Shown: positions 1 to 10,439 of the stretch, piece by piece
How positions within the stretch are numbered: position 1 is the first letter of the stretch
How the letters are laid out: the number at the start of each line of letters is the position of its first letter
Program-made: the position numbers and the translations under genes
Assembly (NCBI GenBank): GCA_029641185.1
Contig: JAPWGK010000019.1
Location: 496,001 to 560,000 of the forward strand
From: Pseudofabraea citricarpa
Lineage: Eukaryota > Ascomycota > Leotiomycetes > Helotiales > Dermateaceae
Direction of reading: 5' to 3'
DNA: 64,000 nucleotides
The notes under the pieces: model-generated
Database searches by the model: none
What the model was told of the DNA's origin: nothing
What the model saw: the letters and a program-made list of their open reading frames with translations, nothing else

Positions 1-304
1 TCATTGATCCCGCGTCACTTTGGCAGGCTCAGAGAGAAGGATGGTACTTAGAGTAGTAGTACACTATACCGCAATATTCCATCCAGTCTTTATCATAATG
101 TGTTGCTCATTGCCAAGAAGGGTTTTGGTAGCCATACCGCTCCTACCCCATGAGAATCACCAGATGGCAGCGTGACTGCAGCAAGATATTTTCTCCATGC
201 GCTCCTTCTTCTCTTGTTGCTGTCCATGTTCGAGGTGAGTGCTAGGGCTATTTCCAAGATTAAAAAGGATGCCGACTCTCTTCCTCTTCTGCTTTTCCCT
301 CTTG

Positions 305-440
305 CATCAACATCAACATCAACATCAATATCAGCATCAGCATCAACACTAATATCAACATCAGCATCGACATCAATATCAACATCAACATCAACACTAA
401 CATAATATCAACACTAATATAACATCAACACCAACACCAC
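305..440. repeat. Degenerate hexanucleotide (CATCAA)n microsatellite
   Basis: About twenty imperfect hexamers related to CATCAA, with CATCAG, TATCAA and CACTAA variants, run without interruption. A frame across them would encode a Ser-Thr-rich run, but no start or intron structure supports translation. Confidence 0.85.
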
Positions 441-706
441 CAATGTAAGTACTGCTTTATGTTCACCCAGTTGCTTGATACTCCATGCCCTAGCTTTTTA
501 GCACCTAGGCCTGGTGGTTAATCACGCTTCTGCTTGTCGGGACACTGGCTGATGCTTGGTTCTTAGGCCAGTCCTTCGATCCGGACGCATCGTCTGCCCC
601 GCCGTCGCCATCGCCGCCGCCCACCTTGGCGAGGCCCCGAGAATCGCCTGAAAGCCGCTTATCCACGTGATCGGCTGTAGTAGCTGACTAAGCACTCTTT
701 CCACTT

Positions 707-761
707 AACGCGAAAACGCGCTTTCTGAATTGCCAAAGGGATGAGACGCGTCAAAAACGCG
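707..761 (+). promoter_or_regulatory. MCB/SCB-type G1/S element cluster of mcm6
   Basis: Four ACGCG cores lie at 708-712, 716-720, 746-750 and 757-761. They include a perfect MCB hexamer ACGCGT at 746-751 and an SCB/E2F-like CGCGAAAA at 709-716. All are 95-150 bp before the mcm6 ATG. In yeasts MBF and SBF bind these words at replication genes, so cell-cycle control of mcm6 by the fungal MBF is inferred. Confidence 0.75.
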
Positions 762-857
762 ATTCCTTTCCCCTGAGTAAATTTGATCTCCCCGCTAAAC
801 AACCAGCACATCAACAACATCACCACACAAACTCTTCACAGTCCAATATCGCGCAAG

Positions 858-3828
858 ATGGCCTCAGTCATGATGTCCGATGCGCCTACACCAGATTTCG
901 ATACGAGCAGAGCTAACACTCCAAGACGTCCGGTACAAAGGGGTTCATCAGCAAGACCGAGAGGGCCACCCTCAGAAAGCGTTGCGCCTCTCAGCGACGA
1001 CGAAGGTTTCGCAGATGATCAGGTCCCAACAAATGCGAATCGCCCTCGTGGTGATCGTCCGGTTCCGCGAGTAGAGGATGCCGTGGGTATGGTAGTGCAG
1101 GAACGTTTTGAGAACTTCCTCGATACGTAAGTTGAACAAATCTCAATTGTTGCGCATGTCTGACTAGCGCCTAGATTCAAAGAGGATCTTGTATCTTCTG
1201 GGGCTCCTCCATCCAGTGCACTCACAACAGATCTATACTATGTAGCCCAGATCCATGGTCTACGAACATACCAGCTTTCTACCCTCTATGTGGATTTTAC
1301 ACATCTTTCGAAGTACTACCAGCCACTGGCTGATGGTATTGTTGACGAGTACTATCGGTTTTTACCATTTATGACTAAAGGCCTGCATAACATGATTGCG
1401 AAGCACGAACCGCGATATTTCAGAGAGCATCGTCAACCAACTGCTTCAAGTAATCAAACATCCTCGGGTGCCAGTAATGCTGCTTCAGCAAGCCAATCGG
1501 ACTTCCAGGGAGACAAGACTACTAATCAGCAAACGGATAAATTGTTTGCGCTAGCCTTCTACAACATGCCTCTTATTTCCCGTGTCAGACATTTAAGGAC
1601 AGCCAATATCGGTCAATTACTCTCGATATCTGGCACAGTAACTAGAACTTCAGAAGTACGACCCGAATTGTCACTTGCAACTTTCACTTGTGAAGCATGT
1701 AGAACTGTCATCCCACACATCGAACAGACTTTTAGATATACTGAACCAACTCAATGTCCTAATGCAACCTGCGCAAACCGACAAGGATGGAGATTAGATA
1801 TCAGACAGAGTACGTTCGTGGATTGGCAAAAGGTTCGAGTTCAAGAGAACAGCTCTGAAATTCCGACTGGAAGTATGCCTCGCACAATGGACGTTATCCT
1901 TCGCGGTGAAATTGTGGATCGAGCAAAGGCTGGTGAGAAGTGCATCTTCACAGGAGCTTTAATTGTTGTCCCGGATGTCAGTCAGCTCGGTGCTCCAGGA
2001 GAGAAGAAGACAATGGTACGGGATAACCAAAATAGAAGTGGAGACGCGAGCGGAGTTACTGGTCTTAAATCTCTTGGTGTGAGAGATCTCACATACAAGC
2101 TCGCATTTTTAGCTTGCATGGTAACACCTGATACTTCTACACCTGGATCTGCAGCCAGCCAACAGCTCAACGGTCAATCAAACAATATTCTGGCTTCACT
2201 TAACCAGACGGCACCAATCGATCCTAACGAGCCTGGTGATCATGCTCAAGAGGCTGTATTAGCATCGATGACAGAACCCGAGATCGAGGACCTTCGAAAT
2301 ATGGTCCACAGTGACCATATCTACTCTCGTCTGGTCAATTCGCTTGCACCCATGGTTTATGGTCATGAAATTGTCAAAAAAGGACTTCTCCTACAACTGA
2401 TGGGTGGTTTGAGTAAGACCACCCCAGAAGGAATGGCTCTTAGAGGTGATATCAATATTTGTATCGTTGGAGATCCATCCACTTCAAAGTCACAGTTCTT
2501 GAAGTATATCTGCTCTTTCCTTCCTCGCGCCGTCTACACTTCTGGAAAGGCTTCTTCTGCTGCTGGTCTTACCGCTGCTGTGGTGAAGGATGAAGAGACA
2601 GGAGAATTTACCATTGAAGCCGGTGCTCTCATGTTAGCAGACAATGGCATTTGCGCCATCGACGAGTTCGATAAGATGGATATCAGTGATCAAGTGGCAA
2701 TCCACGAAGCTATGGAACAGCAGACTATCTCAATCGCCAAAGCTGGAATTCAAGCTACATTGAATGCCAGAACGTCCATCTTAGCAGCTGCCAATCCAGT
2801 TGGGGGACGATACAACCGAAAGACCACATTAAGGGCCAACATTAACATGTCCGCTCCTATCATGTCTCGTTTTGACTTGTTTTTTGTGATTCTTGATGAA
2901 TGTAACGAAGCTGTCGATCGTCATCTGGCTGAGCACATCGTTGGTATTCATCAATTGCGAGACGAAGCTGTTCAACCAGAGTTCACCACCGAGCAATTGC
3001 AAAGATACATCAGATTTGCAAAGACCTTCAAGCCTGAGTTCACCCCAGAGGCCAGAGAGCTCTTAGTTCAGAAGTACAAGGAACTTAGAAGCGATGATGC
3101 TCAAGGAGGTATTGGCCGAAATAGTTACAGAATTACGGTTCGTCAGCTTGAGTCGATGATTCGTCTATCAGAAGCCATTGCGAAAGCAAACTGTGTGGAT
3201 GAAATTACGCCACCCATGGTTGTGGAAGCATTTAATTTGCTTAGACAGAGTATCATCAGTGTTGAGAAAGACGACGTCGAGGTTGACGAGGATGAAGAGG
3301 AGACCGTCGGAGCTAATGGAACAACTCCTGGTCCAGCTGATGGTGATTCTCCCATGGCGGATGCCGATGATGAAGATGGGGACAACGGCGCTGATGGCGG
3401 AGCAGGCGCCAGTGGTCAGACACCTGCGCCACAAAGCAAGAAGACCAAGATCACTTATGACAAGTACATCAGTGTGGTCAACCTACTCGTACAACGTGTC
3501 AACGAAGACGAACTAGGTCAAGGTGAAGGTGTGGAAGGTGAAAAGCTTGTCGAATGGTATCTTGAGCAGAAAGAAGAAGAGCTGGAAGGCGAGGAAGGTT
3601 ATCTTGAAGAGAAGGCTTTGGCTAAGAAGATCATCAAGCGCATGGTTAAGGTACGTTCGGGCAGACACTTTCAAGGATAAAATCGAAGACTAACCGAGCA
3701 TTTAGGAGAACATTTTGATGGCTATCCGAGGCCAAGGATTAATGGGCGAAGATGATGCTGGCAGTTCTGCCGCTGCCGAAGAGGTCGTCTATGTACTACA
3801 TCCTAATTGCGCAGTTGAGGAGTATTGA
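858..3828 (+). CDS. mcm6: DNA replication licensing factor MCM6
   Basis: Exons 858-1126, 1175-3650 and 3706-3828 join in frame to 955 aa; donors are GTAAGT and GTACGT. The product is the Mcm6 subunit of the nuclear MCM2-7 helicase that is loaded at origins and unwinds DNA. Visible in order: a Ser/Pro-rich N-terminal tail, a zinc-binding motif with paired cysteines at about residues 262-289, Walker A GDPSTSKS at about 521, Walker B AIDEFDKM at about 584, and the SRFD arginine finger at about 653. An acidic low-complexity linker (about 790-860) precedes a C-terminal winged-helix segment. The ATG at 858 opens the conserved N-terminus; an in-frame start at 1290 is GTG and was rejected. The C-terminal exon encodes only the last 40 residues. 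The promoter carries an MCB/SCB cluster. Family assignment is firm. Confidence 0.97.
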
Positions 3829-4163
3829 GTTGTATGAGGTACGCTTTTCATGGCTAGATGATATGGGAGGAAAATACCAATATTTGAGGCGTTGTAGGGA
3901 GCTTGATACGTGGTTTGGGTAACGCATTCCTGTTCGGCATCGAATGTGTTAATGATTAGGTCTACGCAGTAGTGGAGTTATACATAATAAGATGTCAATT
4001 TTTGTAGCCACCATAAAAATATATTCGATCGTCTATCTACCTCCTGCTTTTGGTGTTTCTTTTTGCCGCCAAAACGCCGATGATGCAACGACTTACCCCA
4101 AGGCTGTCTTCTTCCAATGTAGCTGGATGGCTCCAACATTATAGGCTCGGTTGTCTTACTGGT
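3829..4163. other. Convergent 3' intergenic region
   Basis: This 335 bp gap separates the stop codons of mcm6 and the aminotransferase and is moderately AT-rich. The AATAAG/ATAAAAATAT words at about 3987-4022 could act as poly(A) signals for either gene. Nothing else was seen. Confidence 0.5.
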
Positions 4164-5915
4164 TTACTGAAACTCTCCCATCAACTGCTTCAGTTCCTGC
4201 CCAGTCAAACCATCACTCTTAGCAGGAAGTTTCTTCCCATCCAGCACATCCCTCAAAGCCCGACTTAACCTCTTGACGCCTTCGGCAATATCATGCTCCT
4301 CCTCCCACGCAAAGCAAAGCCTCACGCTATTCCTGAACAACAAACTCTGGTCTCCATCCACAGCAAACATAGGACCAGCAGCCACGATGAGATTCTCTTT
4401 CTCTTGCGCATAGCCCACCAACTCCTCGGCATCAATCCCGGCTGGTAAATCCAACCAGATGAAATATCCACCGTATACCTCTTCTGGCCCTTCTGACTTC
4501 GCCGCACAGTTCAGCATCTGCACGCCGAGAGGTAGGATATGTTCCTCAATGGCAGCGACCATGATCCGCCACCGCCGCTGGTACGCCGGCCGGAGCACTT
4601 CTTCAATGTGCCGCGTCAACGCGCCACTCGACAGCAGCGAGCACATAATCGTCCCGCTCATCTGGCTCGGTGCGCCGCCGGACCGAGATGATCCGCACTG
4701 GCTCAAGCCGTAGATGAACTTCTGCGATGCGTCTGCCCACCCGGTACGCATCCCTGGCCCGGCGATCTTGCTGAACGAGCCGTTGCTCATTGCGTTGCCG
4801 AAGTCGTCGGGCCCGGGAGCGGGTGAGAGCGAGCGGTCGATGTCGATTAGTCGTGGTAACGTGATTGGTGATGAGCTTTGGGAAGATGGAGATGTGGATG
4901 TAGATATAGGCCAGGAGAGGAAGTCATATACGTCGTCGCTTATTATCAGACTGTTGTGCTGTCGCGCGAGCTTGATGAGCGATTCTCGACACTTGAGAGA
5001 CATGGTTTTCCCGCTTGGATTGGAGAAGGTCGGCACGCAGTAGATTATACTCTTGTATAGCTTTGCCCATGGACGGGTTGGTTTGAGTGGCTGGTTTAGA
5101 TTTTAGTTGGATTTTAGAGTAATAATACATTTTATATCGGAACTGTTTTGACTGGCACGGGAATTGACAATTGAACTTCCCAGGCCTACCTGGTAGTTAG
5201 TGAGCAATTACTGGTTGCTTCTATACACAAGAGCCATGAAAGCGTTTCAAGACGAACTTATAATTCCAACACAGATATAATGAATGAACTCTCTCGTTTA
5301 CTCACTCGAGTCACTCAAGCATAGATCGACTGCAACAACCACTGTTCTTATGAGAGAAAGAAGCAGCTCTCGTTGCAAGTCTGGAACTAGAAATAAAAGA
5401 AAAGGGAAATTGAACGAAAGTGAACTCACAGTCTTCTCCTCCTCCCTCTCAACCTCTTCCAACCCCCTCTCCAAACTCTCCAAATCTACACCCTCCTCTC
5501 CCTCAGGAACAGCAGTCAACCTCCCCGCAAAACCCGCATCCTCAAAGATGCGACAGGCCAAAAAGTAGCACGGCGCAACGACAAAGACTCTCCTAGTAAA
5601 CAACGGATCCGAGAAGACCTGCAGCACGCAAGCGAGGTTCTGGCTCGCTCCTCCCGAGATACATATCGTCTCGGGATCTGCCTTTTTCTCTCCCTCTTCT
5701 CCTTGCGGGGAGGCCGGGTACGAAGCCTTCAACCACCGAGCGATCTCTTCTCGCAACGGCTGATAGCCCGGATCAGGGCCGTACAGCAGACCTGGTGTGT
5801 AAATGCTAGGCGTTGTGAGAGCCGTTTGTGCCCCAGCGAGAAGCTGTGGTGCCGGCAGGAGACTGGGGTTTGGCCAGCCCCGCAGGAGATTGATGTTTTT
5901 CTGGGCTGAGCTCAT
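4164..5915 (-). CDS. PLP-dependent aminotransferase, class I/II (2-aminoadipate transaminase-like)
   Basis: Two exons, 5915-5430 and 5090-4164, encode 470 aa. The 339 nt intron is long for this window but both borders are canonical (GTGAGT, CAG) and the protein reads smoothly across it. This is a fold-type I pyridoxal-phosphate enzyme transferring amino groups between amino and oxo acids. Seen: an N-terminal FNLLRGWPNP-like opening (NINLLRGWPNPSLLP), the cofactor-binding region ISGGASQNLACVL, the PTFSNPSG segment, the acidic DDVYDFL strand, and the Schiff-base lysine in SFSKIAGPGMRTGW. The pattern fits the yeast YER152C group more than kynurenine or aromatic aminotransferases, but the substrate cannot be read from sequence. 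The start ATG is only about 30 bp from dispersed repeat copy A, so that repeat occupies its promoter or 5' UTR. Confidence 0.88.
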
Positions 5916-5943
5916 TGTTTTAGTCTTGGTGTGGCGGAGAGAA

Positions 5944-6143
5944 GAAACTTCTCTTCGCGTTTGGGGATGTTTCTTAATAGGAGTTTTCTTATCCTTATAC
6001 TATGCCGTAGACGAGATTGTTATTGGTTGGATAAGCTAAAAGAATAGGTAAAAATAAGGGAGGGTGATCAGGTGATACGATATGATATGATATGATAGCG
6101 TAAGAAATAGAATTATTCGGAGATACTAAGAAGCTTGTCTTTT
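5944..6143 (+). repeat. Dispersed repeat, copy A (partner at 14515-14720)
   Basis: About 200 bp match the partner copy closely from the word AAACTTCT to GCTTGTCTTTT, in the same orientation, with a few small indels. Most substitutions are transitions, and at most of these copy A carries T or A where the partner has C or G. This fits RIP-type mutation of a duplicated sequence. No coding potential was recognised. Confidence 0.85.
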
Positions 6144-6480
6144 ATTTAACCCTTTGTAATATATATCTTAAGTAACTTATATAAGAATTATAATAATTTT
6201 AAGTTTTAGATTAAGAATTATTTCTTAAATAATTAAAAATTTCTTAGCTAAAATATTTTATTATAAATAATATCTTTATATATAACTCTTATATAAATAT
6301 TAAAATCTGTTATTAATAATTAGCTTTCCTAGCTAAACTTATAATAACTTTTAATTTACTTCTAACTAAGGTCTAATAATATCTTTTAAAGAGTCTAAAG
6401 ATATAGCCAAGACAAACTATCTAAACAAGTCGATAGGGTTTGCGACTATCTTAATAGTTTTATTCTGCTAAGAGCGACTT
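6120..6480. other. AT-rich tract, probably RIP-degraded
   Basis: Composition falls far below that of neighbouring genes, with long runs of TA, TTA and AAT words and very few CpG sites. No open frame of note remains. It abuts repeat copy A, so it is best read as an old repeat eroded by C-to-T mutation; this is inference. Confidence 0.65.
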
Positions 6481-7147
6481 GAGAAATCTTATTAGATACC
6501 TATAATCTGATCGATGCCTAACCAATGTTCAGCAGATAAGTCACCTGCGTCCATCGCATATGTTCTGTATAGAAGGTGAAGGTTGTGCTTGAACTGAAAA
6601 GAATGGTTAAGGCAGATCACTAGGGATTACCTGATATTATATGCCTAGGAACCTTGACCGGTGGGGTGTCAAGATGCCGCGTCGCCTTCCTCAGCTGAAT
6701 TATGGACAGGTAATTCCCTGCTTGATGCGAGGATTCACAATGCCAGGCATCTACTACGCCTTGAAGGAGGTTGTGTGCTGTCATTCGCTCTTTCCGTTTA
6801 TGGCCAGGACGATGCAGTTAATTCCAACTCCAACTTTGTCTTCACGCCTTGTCTTCACGCCTTGTGTAGCTTCTTCTCATCTCTAGATATGACGTCCCTC
6901 CCATTTTGCGATTCATTTATACTGTCTTCCGTACAGATAAAAAATCCCAGCTCTGCCTTTAACTAGGCCAGGCGCGTACATATCCCATCTATCCCATCAT
7001 CACCCTCCGCTGTCGAAAGGTGATAGTACCCACCTGTTCTATTAGTCGTCCTCGGCCGGTGTCTTGTTCTGCTCGCTGCTGCTAGTCGATTTCGCCCTCC
7101 TGCCTCACGGCCCGTCTTCTGTTTCTGTTTAAAATCAGCTTCTGTCC
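6481..7147. other. Intergenic sequence, no gene recognised
   Basis: Composition is more normal than the flanking AT-rich tracts. Short frames at 6641-6966 have no family resemblance and overlap each other, so they are treated as chance. Confidence 0.5.
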
Positions 7148-7236
7148 AAAACTGGCATGTATCGAGAATTACCGTGTGCCTAAAATCGACGTATCCAAAA
7201 ATAGTATATATTGAGAATTGCGTATGTCTAAAATCG
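7148..7236 (+). repeat. Diverged tandem duplication of a ~40 bp unit
   Basis: Units at about 7148-7189 and 7197-7236 share GAGAATT and TAAAATCG anchors. Most differences between them are C/T or G/A, with the second unit the AT-richer, as expected for RIP-type change. Confidence 0.6.
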
Positions 7237-7289
7237 GTGCTAGAGCTTCGACCTCGTTGTCGTTTTTAGCTCCTCTTGGAGATCCTCAC

Positions 7290-7581
7290 TACAGGTCGGG
7301 TCACCCACTGGGATTAGCTCCCATCACCTGCCCGATTAGGGAAATTACTAAGCGAAAGCCACAAAACTTATTTTTTAGACTCGGATCTTCTATAACTTAG
7401 TAAATAATAACGCTATTAGAATTCTAATTAAAAATTCGATTTATTTATCAAAATTTTAGTCTAGGAACTTATAGATAGTATATATTATTTGAACTCTAAT
7501 ATCTGTCGGTACTCGGTGCTTAAGGGCTGGCCTAATCGGGTGGGTAACCCGACCTAATCCCAGTGGGTGACCCGACCTATA
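7290..7581. mobile_element. MITE-like element with ~26 bp terminal inverted repeats and TA flanks
   Basis: The left end (from 7292) begins CAGGTCGGGTCACCCACTGG. The reverse complement of the right end (from 7579) is identical over 26 bases except for the first base. Homology resumes in a CCCGATTAGG block at 7331-7340 and 7531-7540. Each end is flanked by TA (7290-7291 and 7580-7581), the target duplication of Tc1/mariner-type elements. The interior is about 190 bp, AT-rich and without an open frame, so this is non-autonomous. It ends 137 bp before the APH-like gene. Confidence 0.75.
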
Positions 7582-7718
7582 GTCTCCCTCCAATCTGGCT
7601 AGGTAAGCGAGGCCCTTCTCGATCCAAACCATGTCGAGTCATGCGGGGTCCAGCCTCTCTCCAAACTTGAAAAACCCGACCTCCTCCCTCCTCACACTCG
7701 AGCCGCACTACCTCCAGC

Positions 7719-8555
7719 ATGACTACCACGAACGTTACAGCGAGAGCTCAAACACCAGAGTCAAAACCAATTAACGACACGCCTCTTCGGCGCTTCCTCG
7801 TTCTTGCTGCGCTCAAATTCCGAAAGCCTTTCTCCAAACGTTATGGTGGAGTCCTCTTTCTCTGGGGTGGGATTTGCGTCAAATGCGGTTCGCTCACAAC
7901 ACTGTCAGAAGCATCGACCCTGCAATTCATCGCTCAGCACACATCAATTCCAGTCCCTCGGGTTTATTGCTCTTTCAGACACAAGGGTTGGACATACATC
8001 GTAATGGAGAGGATTCCAGGAGAGATGGTAGGATGCGGATGGGTCTCTCGAACAGCCGCATCCAAGGCAAAGATACATTCTCAACTTCAAGGAATGGTTG
8101 CGGAAATGCGCAAGTTGACCCCAACAACACCTATGGTTAGTAACGTCGACGGCGGAGTACTCTCCGACGGCAGGATTCATGGGCCGATGCAATTTGGTCC
8201 TTTCGAGAGTATCCAAAAGTTCCACTATTACCTGCGGGGAGGAATAGAAGCTCACGACGAAAATCCAGACGGTGTTAACGAGCTTATCGCATGGCAAGAT
8301 GGACCCTGGGATGCACCTGTCTTTACACACGGCGACTTGAGTAGCTTGAACATTCTGGCACGAGGGGATAAGGTTGTCGGAATTATTGATTGGGAGACCG
8401 CTGGATGGTATCCAGCCTACTGGGAGTACACTACTGCAATGCAAACCAATCCGCAGAACCTTTTTTGGAAAGATGAAATTGACAGCTTCTTGGATCCAAT
8501 GCCGATAGAGCAGGCTATGGAGAAGGTTCGCCAACGATATTTCGGGGACTTCTGA
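7719..8555 (+). CDS. Aminoglycoside phosphotransferase (APH)/choline-kinase-like protein
   Basis: A single exon of 278 aa opens at an ATG. The APH/ChoK fold is shown by the Brenner motif HGD at 204-206 with Asn211, the metal-binding IDWE at 224-226, and the nucleotide-pocket segment YIVMERIPG at about 93-101. The catalytic Asp206 and the Mg ligands are present, so it may be active. Such genes are multicopy in filamentous fungi and phosphorylate unknown small molecules or proteins; drug resistance should not be inferred. The N-terminal lobe is short, and the glycine-rich strand is not clear. It sits in the accessory island, 3' of the MITE-like element, and the MITE fills its upstream region. 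Confidence 0.85.
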   Translation: MTTTNVTARAQTPESKPINDTPLRRFLVLAALKFRKPFSKRYGGVLFLWGGICVKCGSLTTLSEASTLQFIAQHTSIPVPRVYCSFRHKGWTYIVMERIPGEMVGCGWVSRTAASKAKIHSQLQGMVAEMRKLTPTTPMVSNVDGGVLSDGRIHGPMQFGPFESIQKFHYYLRGGIEAHDENPDGVNELIAWQDGPWDAPVFTHGDLSSLNILARGDKVVGIIDWETAGWYPAYWEYTTAMQTNPQNLFWKDEIDSFLDPMPIEQAMEKVRQRYFGDF

Positions 8556-8610
8556 CTATCAACTCCAATACCGACTACAAACGTTATACCCCATTCTGAC
8601 CAGCATGCGT

Positions 8611-9214
8611 CTATGGTATCGTTTCCCTCTCATCGAGTAAGCTATACGTGGCTGCCTTCTTCATATCATAATCTCCCTTTCCATCAAAGCGATGCTGTTC
8701 CTTCTTTTTCTGGCAAAAATCCATCGCTGTATCTCGGACTCTGTCCCACTCAACCACGGCGGTGCCTAAGGCTTTCCCATCTGCCTGAAGCGCTTCCAAT
8801 GCCTCTTTGACCCACACAACACAGTTCCAGCCCAGCTCGCCTTGTTTGATTGGAATGGTGCGTAGGATATTGACAAGTCGATCGGTGTTGGCAATTTTTC
8901 CAATCATGACCCGGATCAACAACATATGAGTTGCGTGTAGAGAGACAGGCAATTCCTCGTACATCCACTGTATTTGTCCGGTGAGAGCTAACCGTTCCTT
9001 GGCGTGAAATCGCGTGCCTTGTCCATTTTCAACTTCTGTCTTTGGTCCAACTAGTAGAGCCCAGTGGTACCTGCTCATCAAAAAGTGGTTAGTTGCGATG
9101 TCTTATAAGAGGTGAAAAGGGCGTCTTTGCTTACGTATCTTCTCCACCAGGCATTGTAGGAGCACCGCCACGTGCATAAAGTGCAATGTAGAGTCGGTCC
9201 TTGTTAGAAGGCAT
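8611..9214 (-). CDS. Fungal-only conserved protein (DUF6914-like)
   Basis: Exons 9214-9135 and 9070-8611 encode 179 aa; the intron is GTAAGC...CAG, 64 nt. The protein starts MPSNKDRLYIALYARGG and continues through EDTYHWALLVGPK, GTRFHAKE and a C-terminal WDRVRDTAMDF helix. This layout is familiar from an uncharacterised ascomycete family that I believe is DUF6914; I could not verify it. There are no membrane segments or signal peptide. The paired HWALLVGP and FHAKE histidines resemble the start of papain-like or PPPDE-type folds, but that is only a loose impression. Its 3' end faces the APH gene 55 bp away. Confidence 0.75.
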
Positions 9215-9735
9215 CTTTGCGATGGTTATCGAGATATTAGTGGGGTTGTGTAATCAGAGGGTGCAGCAGGAATACAGCTGGTGGCTTTGCTTCAGTCGAA
9301 AGGATTTTGTGTACTACAACGCCCTTTTTATGTCCCCAACCTAGAAATTCATACTTGGCGCCGACTCTGTTTTTGGCTATTTCATCTCCTTGTTTCACAA
9401 GTGACTCCTGTATCTGCATGACAGTGTAGCTACCGCGTGTTTGGGAAGAAGAACTGAGTTATTTTACACACCTATGTTGCTTTGAGGACATCCTCTCTAC
9501 TTGATAGGGACCTTTCCAAGCTAATTTTGGACCTCGTACTGTTCTATTTGAGTCTTTTAAGCGCCCGGGTGGGTTACTGTCCATGCTAGCTAACAGATGC
9601 TGACAGGTTTTGTAGCCGCCGATATGTCTGCTCCTGGCGCAGTGCTCCACAGATTCATAGCTACACCAATGGCCAAGTCGTTGGTAGCTGGAAAATTTGG
9701 GGACGTACAAGGGCGCTGCCAGGTACGAGGCAAGA
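9215..9735. other. Intergenic, no gene supported
   Basis: Short frames (9237-9419, 9459-9710, 9597-9818) show no recognisable domain and lack splice logic. Composition is near the genome average until about 9735, where the AT-rich tract starts. Confidence 0.5.
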
Positions 9736-10255
9736 TATTAGGTATAACAAACACTAAATTAATTACTATCTTAAAGGGCTGTCTACTTAGTTATATTAAA
9801 TATTATATGTATATATAAATTATTCGTATAAATAAAAATATTCTTATACCTAGTTTAAGTATTATTTACCTAAAAAGAATATTTTAAAATTCTTTTTTAA
9901 ATTAATATAATATTATATTATTCTTATTATATATTAGCTTTAAGATATTATTCTTATAATATACTTATTTTTATAAGTTATATTATTATTTAGAATAAGA
10001 AATATTATTTAAAAATAAATATTTAGCTAATAAAATACTAAGAAAAAGCTAGATAAGTATTATATTAGAAATAATTATATTAGTCTAAATAATTACTTAA
10101 GATAAATAATTACTTAGGATAAATAATTACTTAGGATAAATAGAAAGTTTAGTTATTTAGAAAAGTTATAATAATATTATAAGAAAGCTAAGAGGAAATT
10201 ATACTAAATATTATTATATAAATAAGAATATTATAAAAGCGAGTAATCTAATCAG
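9736..10255. other. AT-rich tract, probably RIP-degraded repeat
   Basis: About 520 bp consist almost only of A and T with scattered single G or C and essentially no CpG. TAATATTAT and TTCTTAT words recur. The original element can no longer be recognised. It borders the Myb-like gene directly and may have removed that gene's 5' end. Confidence 0.7.
10087..10137 (+). repeat. Three tandem 17 bp units inside the AT-rich tract
   Basis: The unit AAATAATTACTTAGGAT occurs at 10104-10120 and 10121-10137, and once with a single G-to-A change at 10087-10103. Confidence 0.85.
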
Positions 10256-10439
10256 CTCTCTAGCTCATCGTCACTCTACTAGGCCGTTGCGGAACCAAGG
10301 CAACAGTTACATCCAGGCCGAAATCACTCGTACCAGAACGGAAGAGCCGCGAGATGCCTCTCAAGTCAGGACCTCAGACGAATGTGATAAGAAGACTTTG
10401 GTAGCGCAACAAGGGGCAGAGGGAGAAGGGGAGGAGGAC

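Larger units (their letters stand above)
1..857. other. Intergenic/left edge, mcm6 upstream region
   Basis: No gene is supported here. Reading frames at 172-405 and 522-704 lack real ATG starts or family resemblance. The stretch holds a degenerate CATCAA/CATCAG hexamer tract (about 305-440) and, at its right end, the mcm6 promoter. Confidence 0.6.

Noticed and set aside
172..405. 77 aa frame with a Ser/Thr-rich tail
   Set aside because: It starts at GTG and runs through a CATCAA microsatellite; composition explains the open frame.
783..1130. Longer N-terminus for MCM6 from 783
   Set aside because: The start would be a non-ATG codon; the ATG at 858 begins the usual MCM6 N-terminal sequence.
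6641..6966. Overlapping small frames as a possible gene
   Set aside because: No domain, no splice pattern and competing frames; treated as chance.
7719..8555. Antibiotic resistance gene
   Set aside because: APH-fold genes are widespread in fungi with unknown substrates; nothing in the sequence points to drug modification.
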